Below, piece after piece: positions 33,679 through 44,635 of a DNA stretch of 64,000 bases. Numbering within the stretch: position 1 is the stretch's first letter; the number at the start of each line of letters is the position of its first letter. The translations under genes were made by a program, and so were the position numbers. The stretch is from Gaertneriomyces semiglobifer (taxonomy: Eukaryota > Chytridiomycota > Chytridiomycetes > Spizellomycetales > Spizellomycetaceae), in assembly GCA_025558075.1 (NCBI GenBank), contig JAHLKF010000004.1, positions 1,178,001 to 1,242,000 on the forward strand, read 5' to 3'. The notes beneath the pieces were generated by a model. The model saw only the letters and a program-made list of their open reading frames with translations. It was not told the origin of the DNA and searched no databases.

Positions 33679-36600
33679 ATGGAGGCAGAGAACGTTGGAG
33701 AACCGGATCTGGAGGTTCTTGCTGCACGCGGTTATCTGTCCGCCCAAGGTGATCCTCCAGATCATGCCCAAGCTCGACATGGTCCTGGTCATGAACCGCT
33801 CCATGGGAAATCAGCAGAACTTTCTCATGAGCAGGTTGCCGCGCTCCTCACTGCTAACAAAAAGGCTCGGACGATTGCAGAGGCAAAATCTTCGAAGCCC
33901 GACAAACTGGCCAAGCTATGGTTGAAATCGACGAAGAACCCATGGGACGTGGACGTGTGGGTAGCTCTACTAGCAGAAGCACAGACCCGAAATGATCCTG
34001 TGGCAATCAGGCAAGCATATGAAGCTGTCACAAGCCAGTTTCCTACTTCCGTGAGTTCCTTCTGTCTCTTACAGAAGAGTGTGCATGCAGCTGATTTCAG
34101 TCATGACCAGTCGCGGTATTGGATAGCGTATGTTGAGTTTGAACAAAAACAAGGGAATTACGAGGGGATGGAGTCAATATTTGCGAAAAGCCTGATGAAA
34201 GTACCATCTGTGGATTATTGGCGATTTTACTTGAACTACGTACGGCGAAAGAACAGTCCCCCAAACGTGGCCCCTAATCAAGTTCACGAGGCTAGGCAAG
34301 TCATAACGCAAACGTTTGAATTTGTTCTGGCGAATGTGGGGTATGATAAGGAGGCTGGATATATTTGGGGAGACTATGTAGCTTTCATAAAGGCTACCGA
34401 GGTGAGTGGTTCACTAGATGCGCCTCATTGGTCCGCAGCATTCCCGAAAGTCTGTGCGATTATTGCCTGGATTAAGGGGCTTAAGCCTTATTATCATGTG
34501 AATGTTATCGACAATACATTCTTCGCTACGACTATGCTCACATGTACTTGTTGTATGTTACTCTGGCGATGCTTTAGCATGCCTTGCTCCCTTGCTGTTT
34601 TGATTGTACTGTTGGCGTTTGGAGTGGCTGACGGCAGAGCGTGGAACCAGCTGACGCAGATATTGCGAACCTCTGGGAAAACCTCAATCCGTGCTTCATG
34701 GCCAATTTATAACAAGGCTCTTCTCTTTTCCTCCTGCAGACGAACTCAGTATATGAGGAGCAACAGAAGATGGATTCGTTACGAAAGGCTTTCCATCGAG
34801 CCATATGGATTCCTCTAGCCAATATTGAGCAGCTGTGGAAAGATTACGACGCTTTTGAAAACGGCTTGAACAAGTTAACGGTTGGCATCATCGAAGTTCA
34901 ATATAGTCTCGCTCTGCAAGAATGCTGAGGTTGATTTTTTCGCAGGCGAAGAAATTGCTCTCCGAGAAATCTGCTGGCTACATGACAGCACGAACTGCAT
35001 TGCGTGAAGTAAAAAGTCTCCTCGAACCCATTGATAAATTACAAAAGACATGGGCAGCAAAGCCAGCAAGTTGGACGGATAAGGAAATGCAAATTGTGCG
35101 TCCTAAGTGCTTGCGTATGGGTCTTTTGACACCAAGGGTTTTATTCATCATGTGCTACTTTCTTCTAGTTATCGACCTGGAAAAGATATCTGGCGTGGGA
35201 ACGGGCGAATCCCTTATCGCTGGACGACAAAGCAGTGTGGATTGGCCGCGTGAAATACGCCTATCAGTCAGCCCTCTTAATGTTGCGCTATTTTCCAGAG
35301 ATATGGTGAGTAACGCATGCGCTTTGGTTTATGGTCTTATTTGTCCTGCTTACGGCTGCCGAACGGCCACAACGAATAGGCATGACGCTGCCGACTTTCT
35401 GAACGACGTTGGTAAACATGATGAGGCTCTTGCCATGCTCAAAGCTGGTGCAGAAATAATGCCCACAAGGTAGTACACGGCTTCACCAGCGCGCGCAGTA
35501 TAAGGGTACTGACTCAAGTTGGCAGCCTTCTTATTAACCTAGCGCTTGCTGAAGCCGAGGAAGCCCGTCGCAAAGATTTTGCCGCAGTGCGGAGCATCTA
35601 TGAGACGTTGATCACTAATTTAGAGCGCAAACTGGATGAAAGCAATCAAAAGTATGATGCCGAACGGGAGAAACTTATGTCTGCACTGAGTAAATCAGAT
35701 GACGGTGAGGGGCAGCAGGACGATTGGGACGGGGAGAAACGCGAGCGGGAGCGAGAAAAACAAAAGGAAAGGCAGCGGGAGGTGGAGACAAAAGTTGAAG
35801 AGAAGCGAAAGAAGGAGACGGATGAGATTACTGATGCGTTAGCAATGGCGTGGGTGGTATACATGAGAAGCACCAGAAGAGGACAAAGTATCAAAGATGC
35901 CAGAGGCGTTTTCACGAAAGCACGAAAAAAGCCTTACGCTACGTACCACATATACGTCGCGGCCGGTAAGACTGCAACGCCGTTTCGCTGTTTCGTCTCT
36001 CTAACTGATGCACGCTTGCGCCGACGGCAGCCTTGATGGAGTATTACATCAACAAAGACTCTGTCGTTGCTGGTCGAGTGTTTGAGGTTGGATACAAAAA
36101 TTTCAATCCTGCGGAGCATCCTCAAGCCGTCAACTTCATCCTTCACTATCTCGACTATTTGATCAACCTGAACGATGATAATAATACGCGTGCTCTTTTT
36201 GAGAGGGCGCTGTCATCGTTACCGTCAGAAAAGGCAAAGCCCGTGTGGGCTAGGTTCCTGGCATACGAAATCGATTACGGCGAACTGAATAATGTGTTGA
36301 AAGTCGAGAAACGCAGAGCTGAAGCATATGCGAAGGGTAAAATTGACGCCACCATGTTGACGAGTTCGCTATGAAATTAATACATCTAACATCCTACAGA
36401 GTCGAAACATATGATTACCAGCCCGTCAGACATAGCAGACCGATGGCGCGTACTCGGCATTGACAACATTGGGAAGTACGAACTGGGATTAGCAGGTAGA
36501 CCTCTTCATAGCAAAGTTCTCTGCCTTCCGAACAATGTAGCTGATCAATCCACACAGCCCAGCAGCAAACGGAAATACAGATTCCGAAAGCAGAATCGAT

Positions 36601-37400
36601 TCTTCCTGCCCCAGCTCTCCTGCAAGCGCAACTAAATAAAGTCGAAGAGCGGGGACAACCTCGACGGTTTCAAAGCTTAGAGGCGTTTCACCCAGAACGC
36701 TATCCGCGGCCGGATCTGAATAAGTGGGTTGCGTATAAACCTGAGCCGGCCGCGCCACAGCCAGCATCGGCCGAGGCAGCCCTGGTACACGACCCAAATA
36801 CGCTGATGGTGCCAGAAGCTGTTGCCCGCTTTCTGAGTGTCTTACCTGCAGTCACTACATACAATGGGCCGACCCTTCCCGTAAATGATATTATTGAACT
36901 ATTCCGACAAATACCGTTACCGCCGGCGAGTAACTCAAAGTTTGTTGCATGGCCACCGACGGCAGCCCAGAGCTCTTCTGGCACACGCCAAGCGCTAGAT
37001 GGAAACGCAAGACATTTCGGTGAGAGAAGCCAGGCGGGGATGCGCGAGCGAAGAGACGACCGATCAGGCGTGCGAGGGCGTACAGGAGCAGGGCAGCGGG
37101 TGAGCAATGCCATTGCAATGTGTGCCCGCATGTTATGCTTCATCGTGTTTCTAACTTTGGAAAAGCAGGGAACACGATTTGATAGTTCCAATCAATCGCG
37201 CGGAGTCAAGAGAAGAGGGCATGACGATGATGCCGGTGGCAGTGATGGTATGTCATTTGCTGCCAATATAGTTGTATGCTTGCGTTCACCGACGACTTGG
37301 CTCGCTTTCAGGTCCTGTACATGTTAATCGACCGCCGGAACACGATATTTTCCGCGCGAGACATCAACAGAAGCGGATGCGTGAAGACTTGGGCCCATAG
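33679..37400 (+). CDS. RNA14: CstF-77/Rna14, mRNA 3'-end cleavage factor subunit
   Basis: Twelve exons (33679-34050, 34111-34401, 34740-34880, 34946-35095, 35169-35305, 35380-35469, 35526-35965, 36031-36336, 36400-36495, 36558-37099, 37169-37247, 37312-37400) join in phase to 910 residues. HAT repeats fill the N-terminal two thirds: [94 protein letters not shown]. The C terminus carries [20 protein letters not shown] and [16 protein letters not shown], matching the CSTF3 hinge/monkeytail region. An acidic-basic insert ([18 protein letters not shown]) lies mid-protein. It scaffolds the CstF/CF IA complex that binds pre-mRNA downstream elements. Intron 2 (34402-34739) is unusually long and stays open in frame. 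Confidence 0.94.
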
Positions 37401-37475
37401 CTACGTTCTTTCGAATATGATCGCCCTCGGATTCAGGCGTTCATCCATGTCACTCTGCATTAAAAATACTACATA

Positions 37476-38054
37476 TCATACGCCAAATAAACCCCAATCT
37501 CTAACACTAAGTGCTTGAAGAGATTGCGAGAGTATCTCTGATGCAGCGGCGCTGGCCGGAGCGTCCGCTGAAAGGGGAGTGTTCACTGATATCACCAGAT
37601 CGGTCGACACATGAGGAATGCGTATGACCGTCATGTTTATTTGAATCACGTGAGGGATAGCTTCGGGGTTCTCCGGATTGGTAGACCGAAATTTGGTGAC
37701 AGTTTGGTTTCCCACAAGCACTGAGACATGGCCGTTGGCTGCAGCAAGATGGGGTATTGCTTGTCTGGGGTCGAGCACTTGAATATCACGCACAGCACAC
37801 TCTAACGCCTGATTGTCTTCTGCAAGCTGCTGAAAGTGAAACCTAGCAGCGGCAGCATCTGATGCATCTTCTGCAAGCTCCAACAATTCTACAATCATAC
37901 TTTGATCCGGGTTCCTCATGGAAACGAACACTTCTTGATTGTCGGGAACCTCCCGAAACTGACTCGCGTCGACAAATCCATCTGGAATGACGGTTGTTAT
38001 AGCACCGCCAAAAAGAGCCTGCTCCTTCATCAAAACGGGAACAACTGCAGGCAT
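37476..38054 (-). CDS. MOG1: Mog1/RANGRF Ran-GTPase release factor
   Basis: A single exon of 192 residues from ATG 38054; the frame extends upstream without an ATG. Conserved Mog1 features are EQALFGGAITTVIPDGFVDA, FREVPDNQEVFV, DQSMIVELLELAED and the second half TVIRIPHVSTDLVISVNTPL. Mog1 binds RanGTP, promotes nucleotide release and supports nuclear protein import; the Asp/Glu-rich Ran-contact face (VPDNQEV) is present. Its stop is 75 bp from the convergent CstF-77 stop. The start is 137 bp from the divergent start at 38192, implying a short bidirectional promoter. Confidence 0.93.
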   Translation of the reverse strand: MPAVVPVLMKEQALFGGAITTVIPDGFVDASQFREVPDNQEVFVSMRNPDQSMIVELLELAEDASDAAAARFHFQQLAEDNQALECAVRDIQVLDPRQAIPHLAAANGHVSVLVGNQTVTKFRSTNPENPEAIPHVIQINMTVIRIPHVSTDLVISVNTPLSADAPASAAASEILSQSLQALSVRDWGLFGV

Positions 38055-38191
38055 TGCTGCTGGCTGTCCGGTGCAGAGATTAGCACTACGATCTCGCTGA
38101 ATGCTCAAGTAAAACAATCAAGTGCGATATTTTCCAGCGACGCGTTCGACTTTCGCAGATCCGCAGTGTTAGGGTTGGAATAGAACTCAAA

Positions 38192-38995
38192 ATGTTCAAG
38201 TCGGTTAAAAGCATAACAAATAATTCGAGCGGTCGAATATTAGACTTTGGAGGAGGATTTGGGCGGGGGGAAAACGGAGGAAGGAAAACGCGGATGCCCT
38301 TTCAAATGAACAACTCGACGATTGCTCTGTCTGCGGCTGCAGTGGGCATCACTACTGCGGCTGTCGCTTTCCTAGTTCCATCTACAATTCAGCACGAGTT
38401 TCCAATTACAAAGCGTGAACTGAAAATTCCGCCACCACCACAGATTGAACCGGTTGCTCCATTATCTGCCAGCTGGTCCTTTGTAGATCAATCTACCTCA
38501 GTAAATCTTCAGGAAGCTGCCACGCGCGTTCGAGCAATTGACCACGCTGAAAAGATCTTTGGCGAACTACTCGACCCCGAAGCCTACTATGTGAACATTC
38601 GGCAAACTGAGTTTGGTGTCGAGGTGTTAGACTGTAGCTCTGGGATAACGCGGTATATCAGAAAGAGAAAAGCCAGGCAAGCTCAAGGACCACGTGTGGG
38701 AGTGACAAGACGGTTTGGTGAAAAAGATGAGGCGGGGCGGGGAAAGGTGTACAGTATCGAAGATACACTCGGGATATTCAATACTACCGTTGTGGTGAAA
38801 CATCGTATATGGGTGGAATATCACGAGGCGGAGGGTGTGGAGCCAACCGTCGTGTGTGAGGTTAACGTGGCGACCCGTGGCCCGATCATGACTGCATGGC
38901 TCATTGGACGTCACTATGCAGATAGACTAAAAGATGTGGGCAATGTCCTGGAAAGCAAATGGAGTGGCAAGGAGGTCCAGCGAACATTTCACTGA
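38192..38995 (+). CDS. Hypothetical single-pass membrane protein
   Basis: A single exon of 267 residues. It was not recognised. One hydrophobic segment (IALSAAAVGITTAAVAFLVP, about residues 44-63) follows a basic, Gly-rich N terminus, which is compatible with an inner-mitochondrial or ER membrane anchor. The rest is a soluble domain with motifs such as AYYVNIRQTEFGVEVLDCSS, VVVKHRIWVEYHEAEG and EVNVATRGPIMTAWLIGRHY. A second ATG at residue 35 (MPFQMNNSTIAL) would give a shorter N terminus and may be the real start. Even composition and lack of stops over 800 bp support it as a gene. Confidence 0.72.
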   Translation: MFKSVKSITNNSSGRILDFGGGFGRGENGGRKTRMPFQMNNSTIALSAAAVGITTAAVAFLVPSTIQHEFPITKRELKIPPPPQIEPVAPLSASWSFVDQSTSVNLQEAATRVRAIDHAEKIFGELLDPEAYYVNIRQTEFGVEVLDCSSGITRYIRKRKARQAQGPRVGVTRRFGEKDEAGRGKVYSIEDTLGIFNTTVVVKHRIWVEYHEAEGVEPTVVCEVNVATRGPIMTAWLIGRHYADRLKDVGNVLESKWSGKEVQRTFH

Positions 38996-40225
38996 TCCGA
39001 TGGCGATCACGAGATAATGTTGTGGGCCGGTGTATGCGCAACTTGGTCCAGCTGGGCCAGGAAAACAAGTTCAGGGAAGCTGTATACCTCATATAATGAG
39101 ATATGTGTTTAGTTCTTTCAAAGTTTTGATAACAATACCTATCTACAGAATAGCGCAGCGTGACCTTGCTACATTCACATGTCATATCACGTCGCTGTCA
39201 TATCTTTCTCGCTTTCGGGTAAAGGGACGGTACGTTAAAAGGTTAGAAAAAATCAAGCCCTTTCGGCGACTAGCTTAGTTTTAGCTCCTTTGAAAATGAT
39301 TTCAGTGACTTAATGAAATGGTTTGCGTTTCACTCTTAACCCTCTGGTGAAGCGAACCGTTATCCTCTGAGGAAGACGGTTTTGGTTGAAGAGCACCACG
39401 AAACTCCCATTCCTGATGTCATTTTAGAGTCGGGAGTCGTGATTCGTAAATGGCTCCAATGCAGATCGCTTTCTAGAATCCAAGTTAAGAGATTCTTTGT
39501 GACCCCGATAAGAATTTGTATGCATTTTAACTGATCATTCTATGGCGGGCCATCATGGATCGGTGCCGTCCAGGGATTGAAAATAAAAATAGCGAGCATT
39601 CTGTGCTAGTCCCTGAAATCTCTTCGGTTACGATCATCATCGTCTTCTTCATTGTTTGCAAGGACCCGAGGTGTGCATCCGATCATGGAACTCGGATGGG
39701 CAGTCATCACACGTGTCTCCTCCTGCCAACAAGCGGCAGTACGTCCGGTCCTCGGGCGGAACTCTTGATCTTGGCCTACCCTGCCCTGGCCCAGGGGGCA
39801 TGCGCAATGATCCTCGACCGTCTACTAAAAATGGAGACAAACCTTACCTGAGTTGCCAGCGTTGAATGCGATCCAAACTTTTTGACGCGCTTTGCAAAGT
39901 CCGCACTCACTTCACTCGACTTGGGGCTGACTTTGTTTTTCCGGAGAATTTTTTTAAAATGGCCATTTACGATTTACTTCGAAAGTTGGGCCTCTGACGC
40001 AACAGGACCTGAATATACCCATCACGTAGCTCGAGCCCGGTCGGTCCAGCGGAACAGCATTGGGCGATTGTGTCAGGCGGAGTTGGTTTGGGTTCGGTGT
40101 GGTTTCTGTTGGTTGAGAGTTGGCAGGACGAAGACTTAAAGCCCTGGTCTTTCCGTCGTTCCCCCCCACCTGTCCCCGCTTGTTTAACCATCCTCACCAT
40201 CAAGTCACCATTGTGAACACTCGAG
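38996..40225. other. Mostly non-coding; possible small minus-strand gene at about 39590-39990
   Basis: About 1.2 kb. On the minus strand the segment about 39985-39860 (KNKVSPKSSEVSADFAKRV) and the segment about 39830-39600 (CPLGQGRVGQDQEFRPRTGR, ending VLANNEEDDDDRNRRDFRD) look protein-like. They would join only through an implausibly short intron (about 26 bp), so no gene is called. The plus strand before the USP ATG at 40226 is C-rich (tttccgtcgttcccccccacctgt) and is probably promoter/5'UTR. Confidence 0.35.
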
Positions 40226-42133
40226 ATGGCCGAAGTACAAAGCCGTATCGGTAGCTCTTTGAGCCAAGGTCCTTCGCTACTTGCTATCATGAAACGCAAG
40301 ATACCGTTTGTGGAAGCAAGGTCACAGTCGTCTTTGACGCCTCGAATACGGACTAATACCGTCACACCCATCATTACCGACCCTCTCCCGAAGCTTAAAC
40401 CAATGCCAGTTACTAAAACTGAGCAGAAGAAGACCAAGCCAAAGCACACCGATTCGCCGACCCCGAAGATCCCCAAGCCGGAAGAACCCAAGACGATCGT
40501 TTTTGACGATCGCCGCCTGCGAGCATCCTGGGGCTCTAACATTACCCAAGTACAACCTGGCTTGCGGAACGATTCTCTTTTTTGCTGGTTAAACAGCGTG
40601 GTGCACGCGTTGACTTTCATTGCCCCCTTTGCGAATCTCATGTTAGATAAGCATCACAGCTCATTATGCCGTACGCCAGCCGGTAAATGCCCTTGTTGCT
40701 CTGTGGAGAAACTCACTACCGGCATTTTGATGAAGCAGCGTAACGTACGCGAGGATGGAACCATCTTACGACAAACGAGGGCCATTTCGAAGCAATTCAA
40801 CCCGCATGCCATGCATGATGCCCATGAATGCGTACGTGAACTTCTCGAGCGGTTCAGCGAAGCCGAACTTGCAAAGTACAAAGGCTTGGATTTCGCGTCG
40901 AAGAACACGACTAGCATTGGTAGAATCTTTTCGGGGCAGAAGTTGACTGAAGTCAAAGGCGCGTGCGGCCATCGCACTTATAGCCATCAGCTATTCTCAG
41001 ATTTATTTATCAACTTGGAGGGCTCCAATCACCAGGAGCACAGTGTACCAAGCGGTATTAAGAGAAGCATGGATAAAGACCAGATATCTGGATGGCAATG
41101 CGCCGAGTGCAAGCGCACATGTAATGCCGTAAAGCAGGAGAAGGTTTACCAGGCTCCCCTGGTATTGACAACGGTAATCAACCGCTTCGCATACAACCCC
41201 AGGCTTGGGAGAACCGCCAAGATTTCCAAGCCGGTTTCCGTGCTTGAAATAATGGATTTGTCCGCAGACATCACTGCGGACCAAACACCAGTGGCGTATA
41301 AACTCGTTGCCGCGATATGTCACGAAGGGTCCGGTCCTGCACGAGGCCACTACACATGCTACGCCAGGGGACCAAATGGCGCTTGGCTCTCGCTTGACGA
41401 TACTTCTGTGTATCAAACAAGCTTCAAGAAGATGCGGCAGAATGGGCTTGAAAAAGAGGCGTACGTCCTCTTTTATCAAAGGCAAGACGTTGCCGCCTCT
41501 GGCCTAAAACCGGACTTGCGCCGATCTATGGAAGCGAAAGCTGGTGAGGACATCGGCGCCCCGGTGAGGCGGCAGTCGGCGGGGCCCCCGAGTTCCCTCG
41601 TCCAAATGAAACAGAAACTCCGGGCCTCTTGGGAGCTAATAACGGGCACCGTCACCCCTCGCGAGACCACACCGGAGCCAGTGATTCCTCAAACTGCACC
41701 GAGTACTCCGAAGACGGATCCGACAGACTTTTTACCGACTCCGCAAGTTTCCCCTGTGGGCGTCGCAAAGCGTCGTCTCTCAGTAGACCCGCAACCTGAA
41801 CCCAAGCGGATCAAGGGCTTGACGGGATCTAACGCTATGCCGGTTGCCCCGCGAGAAAGGCTTTCCCAACCACAAGGGTCCGCAGAACAAGACCTGCATC
41901 TTGGGGTAGCGACCTGGGAGGGCATTGATACCCACGTAATCTCGGTCAAGAGAGCGGGTATGATCAAATTGCTGAACAAGCGTCGGCGAGCAGCAAAGGA
42001 CGACATTGAGTACGACAAGGGCCATGTCAAAAAGGTCAAAGTGAAAAAGGACTATACGAGGGATCAGAAGAAGGACTTGTTCAAGATCTTTGCGAATACA
42101 GCATCACACCGTGTCGCGGCCACGGACAATTAA
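40226..42133 (+). CDS. Ubiquitin-specific protease, USP36/USP42-like
   Basis: A single exon of 635 residues. A Pro/Lys-rich N terminus (about 1-100) precedes the USP catalytic domain (about 108-415). The Cys box is GLRNDSLFCWLNSVVHAL, keeping the oxyanion Asn five residues before the Cys. Next come HDAHECVRELLERF, the zinc-finger-like CGHR...CAECKRTC pair and the His box ARGHYTCYAR, with the Asp in SLDDTSV and the end EAYVLFYQRQ. Organisation matches the USP17/36/42 group; USP36 and its yeast counterpart act on nucleolar and histone substrates. The basic C-terminal tail (KKVKVKKDYTRDQKKDLFK) could be a nuclear/nucleolar signal. All catalytic residues appear present, although the usual GNTC before the Cys is DSLFC. 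Confidence 0.9.
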   Translation: MAEVQSRIGSSLSQGPSLLAIMKRKIPFVEARSQSSLTPRIRTNTVTPIITDPLPKLKPMPVTKTEQKKTKPKHTDSPTPKIPKPEEPKTIVFDDRRLRASWGSNITQVQPGLRNDSLFCWLNSVVHALTFIAPFANLMLDKHHSSLCRTPAGKCPCCSVEKLTTGILMKQRNVREDGTILRQTRAISKQFNPHAMHDAHECVRELLERFSEAELAKYKGLDFASKNTTSIGRIFSGQKLTEVKGACGHRTYSHQLFSDLFINLEGSNHQEHSVPSGIKRSMDKDQISGWQCAECKRTCNAVKQEKVYQAPLVLTTVINRFAYNPRLGRTAKISKPVSVLEIMDLSADITADQTPVAYKLVAAICHEGSGPARGHYTCYARGPNGAWLSLDDTSVYQTSFKKMRQNGLEKEAYVLFYQRQDVAASGLKPDLRRSMEAKAGEDIGAPVRRQSAGPPSSLVQMKQKLRASWELITGTVTPRETTPEPVIPQTAPSTPKTDPTDFLPTPQVSPVGVAKRRLSVDPQPEPKRIKGLTGSNAMPVAPRERLSQPQGSAEQDLHLGVATWEGIDTHVISVKRAGMIKLLNKRRRAAKDDIEYDKGHVKKVKVKKDYTRDQKKDLFKIFANTASHRVAATDN

Positions 42134-42503
42134 GTGACACCAGAGGGCTATCTTAGCCGAAGCTAGTGTGTCAAAATTTGCCAGAAACGTACCCTGGGAC
42201 GGTCGCATGCATTGTGAGTGTTTTTCAACACTGCACTTCGTGGGAAGTTGAGCCGGAAGTTCATAATTTATTCGTTCACAGCCAGGAGACGGTAATAGCA
42301 TGGAGCTGGACATGTAGAAACGAGCAAAAACGCAAATAGAGTATTTATGCCGCTACAGATATCTGCATCTGCAAATACATGGCGTATTGGGTATCATTTT
42401 GGCACCGCTGCTTCTAGCTCACCCAAGGAGCCATGAATGGCTTTACTATGACAATAAAGGATATGAGAGGGCCTCAGGTTGGCGGACTTCACAGCACATG
42501 TAC
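42134..42503. other. Intergenic region between convergent USP and BORCS6 genes
   Basis: 370 bp, AT-rich, holding the 3' flanks of both convergent genes. A cluster of ATG triplets gives no useful frame. Confidence 0.5.
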
Positions 42504-42902
42504 CTACATTTGATTTGCTAAAATCTCGGCCGTATTCATGTCCTCGTTCAAGCTTTCTACTGCCGTTATCAGTTCAACCATATTGGAAACGCATTGGTCC
42601 ACTGTAGACGACAAGGAAGCGGTCGCGTCATTCATGACCGAGACTGATTGGTGAGTGTATCTACTCATCTAGATAAATCATATAAGAGGCATTCGAAATA
42701 GCTGCAGGTCGACATCCAAAGGATACTCTACATCGCCCATCTTGTCTGTCAGCTTATCCAGCATTCCGAGAACATCTTTCGCTATATCCTGCGAGTGCTT
42801 CTCTATATCGTCAAGGAGAGAAGGATCAATAGGGACGGTATTATGGGCAGCCGGACCGCGGGAGGTAGCGACGACGGACGGTAATCCGCCTATGGCATGC
42901 AT
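42504..42902 (-). CDS. BORCS6-like (Lyspersin) BORC complex subunit
   Basis: Two exons, 42902-42732 and 42668-42504 (intron 42731-42669, GTAGAG...CTAG, phase 0), give 111 residues. After a short disordered start (MHAIGGLPSVVATSRGP) the product is a continuous helix: IDPSLLDDIEKHSQDIAKDV, then LDKLTDKMGDMSRYTHQSVS and SLSSTVDQCVSNMVELITAV. The pattern 'IDP..L.DIE..A' followed by D-A-x-x-L-x-x-x-V-D repeats matches the C-terminal domain of BORCS6, which helps BORC recruit Arl8 to lysosomes for kinesin-driven positioning. It consists of little more than that core domain. The start lies 75 bp from the divergent Gemin7-like start. Identification rests on pattern, not an alignment. Confidence 0.68.
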
Positions 42903-42977
42903 CCTTCATCAAGTGTTCCCCAATTTATTAGTTCCATGCCAGTTTGATTTTTGAGTGGACGTGACAAACCGCGACGA
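42903..42977. promoter_or_regulatory. Very short bidirectional promoter, BORCS6-like and Gemin7-like
   Basis: Only 75 bp separate the two divergent start codons. Both 5' ends and the promoter must fit here or overlap the neighbouring coding sequence. No TATA-like box is obvious. Confidence 0.5.
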
Positions 42978-43392
42978 ATGCATGAACTGATTTTGACGAT
43001 CCCGGAAGGAACGAATGCCGCATTCCATGTACGAATCATGCCAACCATTGCTCCGTTGACTCCGGCTGGCAAAGCAGAGCTTCGCAAACGCTCATTGCAA
43101 CTTTGGATGAGTGTTGCAGAAAGAACACCAGCCGCTGAGTTCAAGTTGGTCCACAACACGACAGTGTCAGGTACTCTGCAGGGCTGCGACTCTAAATGCC
43201 AACTGTTCAATACTTCTGAGCTGCAAACTCCGTATGCATTGCCGTAGTGCATTCATTTGTGCGAAAGAAAGCGGGGCGTCGCTAAACTCTGTCTCCTCTA
43301 GAATGGGAGCGTATCAAGCAGCACAATTGCGATCTACCGATGTTCAGTACATCACAATCGGCAACTGGGAACTGGCTCCCTCAAATGAGTAA
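42978..43392 (+). CDS. Gemin7-like SMN-complex protein
   Basis: Two exons, 42978-43231 and 43302-43392 (intron 43232-43301, GTATGC...CTAG), encode 114 residues. The ATG at 42978 is the first in frame. The Sm-like fold reads TVSGTLQGCDSKCQLFNTSE, then LQTPMGAYQAAQLRSTDVQY and ITIGNW. The Gemin7 hallmark LQTP-x-G...LR-x-x-D is restored exactly by the splice, which supports both the intron and the identity. Gemin7 pairs with Gemin6 as an Sm-like heterodimer in the SMN complex that loads Sm proteins on snRNAs; the complex is reduced in Saccharomyces but kept in early fungi. The 50-residue N terminus is unrecognised. Confidence 0.8.
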
Positions 43393-43441
43393 ACTAGTAT
43401 CTAGCAAGTAAGGTGCTATATTTATTGACTTAATCGAACTC

Positions 43442-44635
43442 TTATTTTCCCTTTCGTTTTGCGGCCCCCTCGGAGCCTCGTGGTGGCTTTTTGCCTTGAC
43501 TCTTTTGTCCTTTCGCTTCCTGTCTAGCTTTTATATTCGCCTCCCGCTTTTTCAACCGTTCCTCTTCCTCTTTCTTGTGTTGGGCTTGCCTATCCGACCA
43601 CGCAGATGCACTCTTTTTCTTTTCGTGCTCTTTCCGCTTTAAGCTCTTCTTCAGCAATCTGACATCATCCTTGACTTTCTCACCCTCTGCCTGTTTCAGT
43701 ACCTTGTTCCATCGTTCCGCATCCTCAATCGACGACGCTTTCTCGGAATCGTGCTGCTTCAGCTTCTCTAGTCTTTGCTTCTTTGCTTCCGCCTGCCGTA
43801 ATTGGCCAGCAATATCGGTAGGCCCCTTTCTCTTCTTGTTGCCAGTCGGAATAACTCCAAAATCTACTTTTCCAAACATGACGTGTTCTTTGACATCCAA
43901 CGCATGTGGTTCGTTGGAGCCAGCGTTTTGAGCTTGAATAGCCATTCCCTAACGAACGCAGCGATCAGTGCACGTGGCCATGACTTGAATGAAAAAGGTT
44001 GCTGATTATGTACCGTTGTGCCATCTGGTTTTCGTCGCTTCTCCCTTTGCTGTTTGATACTGTCTTTCTTTTCCCTTTTCTTCTTGGCTCTCCTATCAAT
44101 GATGTCCTGTCGATTTGATGGGAAATTTTCCTCAACTGCTGGTGCCTTGCGTTTGGCTTGAAGTTCCTGAAGTCTAGTTTGAAGCTTCTGCCGCAACTCT
44201 GTGATGGACCCGGAAGGAAGTGGTTCAAATGCTAATTCTTCTTTAAGGACTTATCAGCAATCGCTCGGAACGTATGACACGGACAAAAACATTACCCCTT
44301 TCTTTCAAGGCTACAGTTTTATCCCCGGTCACAACGTCTCCTCCATGGCTCTCGTTTTGCTTGTTTGCAGCACGAAGTTCTTCGTCCTGCATATCTAACA
44401 CTGACTTGGCATTATCTGGATCGAGTTTCGCCTTTTTCGCCTTTTTGGTAGATTCTTTTATAACTTGCTTTGGTGCCTTATTCTTTTTGTTGTGCATATA
44501 CTTGCCGCTTTGATCTTCATCATCCTTATTTGGAAAGTAATGCTTTGGTGGTATCAGCTCGATTAATGCATCGAACATCTTTCGGTGATCTGTAATATGG
44601 TCTCTAAGACCATCTAAGGAGTGGCCCGTTAACAT
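43442..44635 (-). CDS. RRP14: SURF6/Rrp14 nucleolar ribosome-biogenesis protein
   Basis: Three exons (44635-44296, 44231-44014, 43948-43442) give 354 residues starting MLTGHSLDGLRDHITDHRKM. Conserved Surf6 features are the N-terminal PPKHYFP motif, ITELRQKLQTRLQELQAKRK, RQDIIDRRAKKKREKKDS, and the core VMFGKVDFGVIPTGNKKRKG. It ends in a very basic coiled coil (LLKKSLKRKEHEKKKSASAW). Rrp14 takes part in early 40S and 60S pre-rRNA processing in the nucleolus and binds RNA. Its stop is only 49 bp from the convergent Gemin7-like stop. Confidence 0.92.

Noticed and set aside
39300..39480. Structured RNA gene (snRNA or snoRNA) suspected from conserved-looking short motifs
   Set aside because: No U1-U6 core motif and no convincing C/D or H/ACA box pair could be identified.
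39600..39985. Small two-exon gene on the minus strand
   Set aside because: Protein-like segments exist, but joining them requires a 26-bp intron and there is no in-frame ATG. Left as a note.
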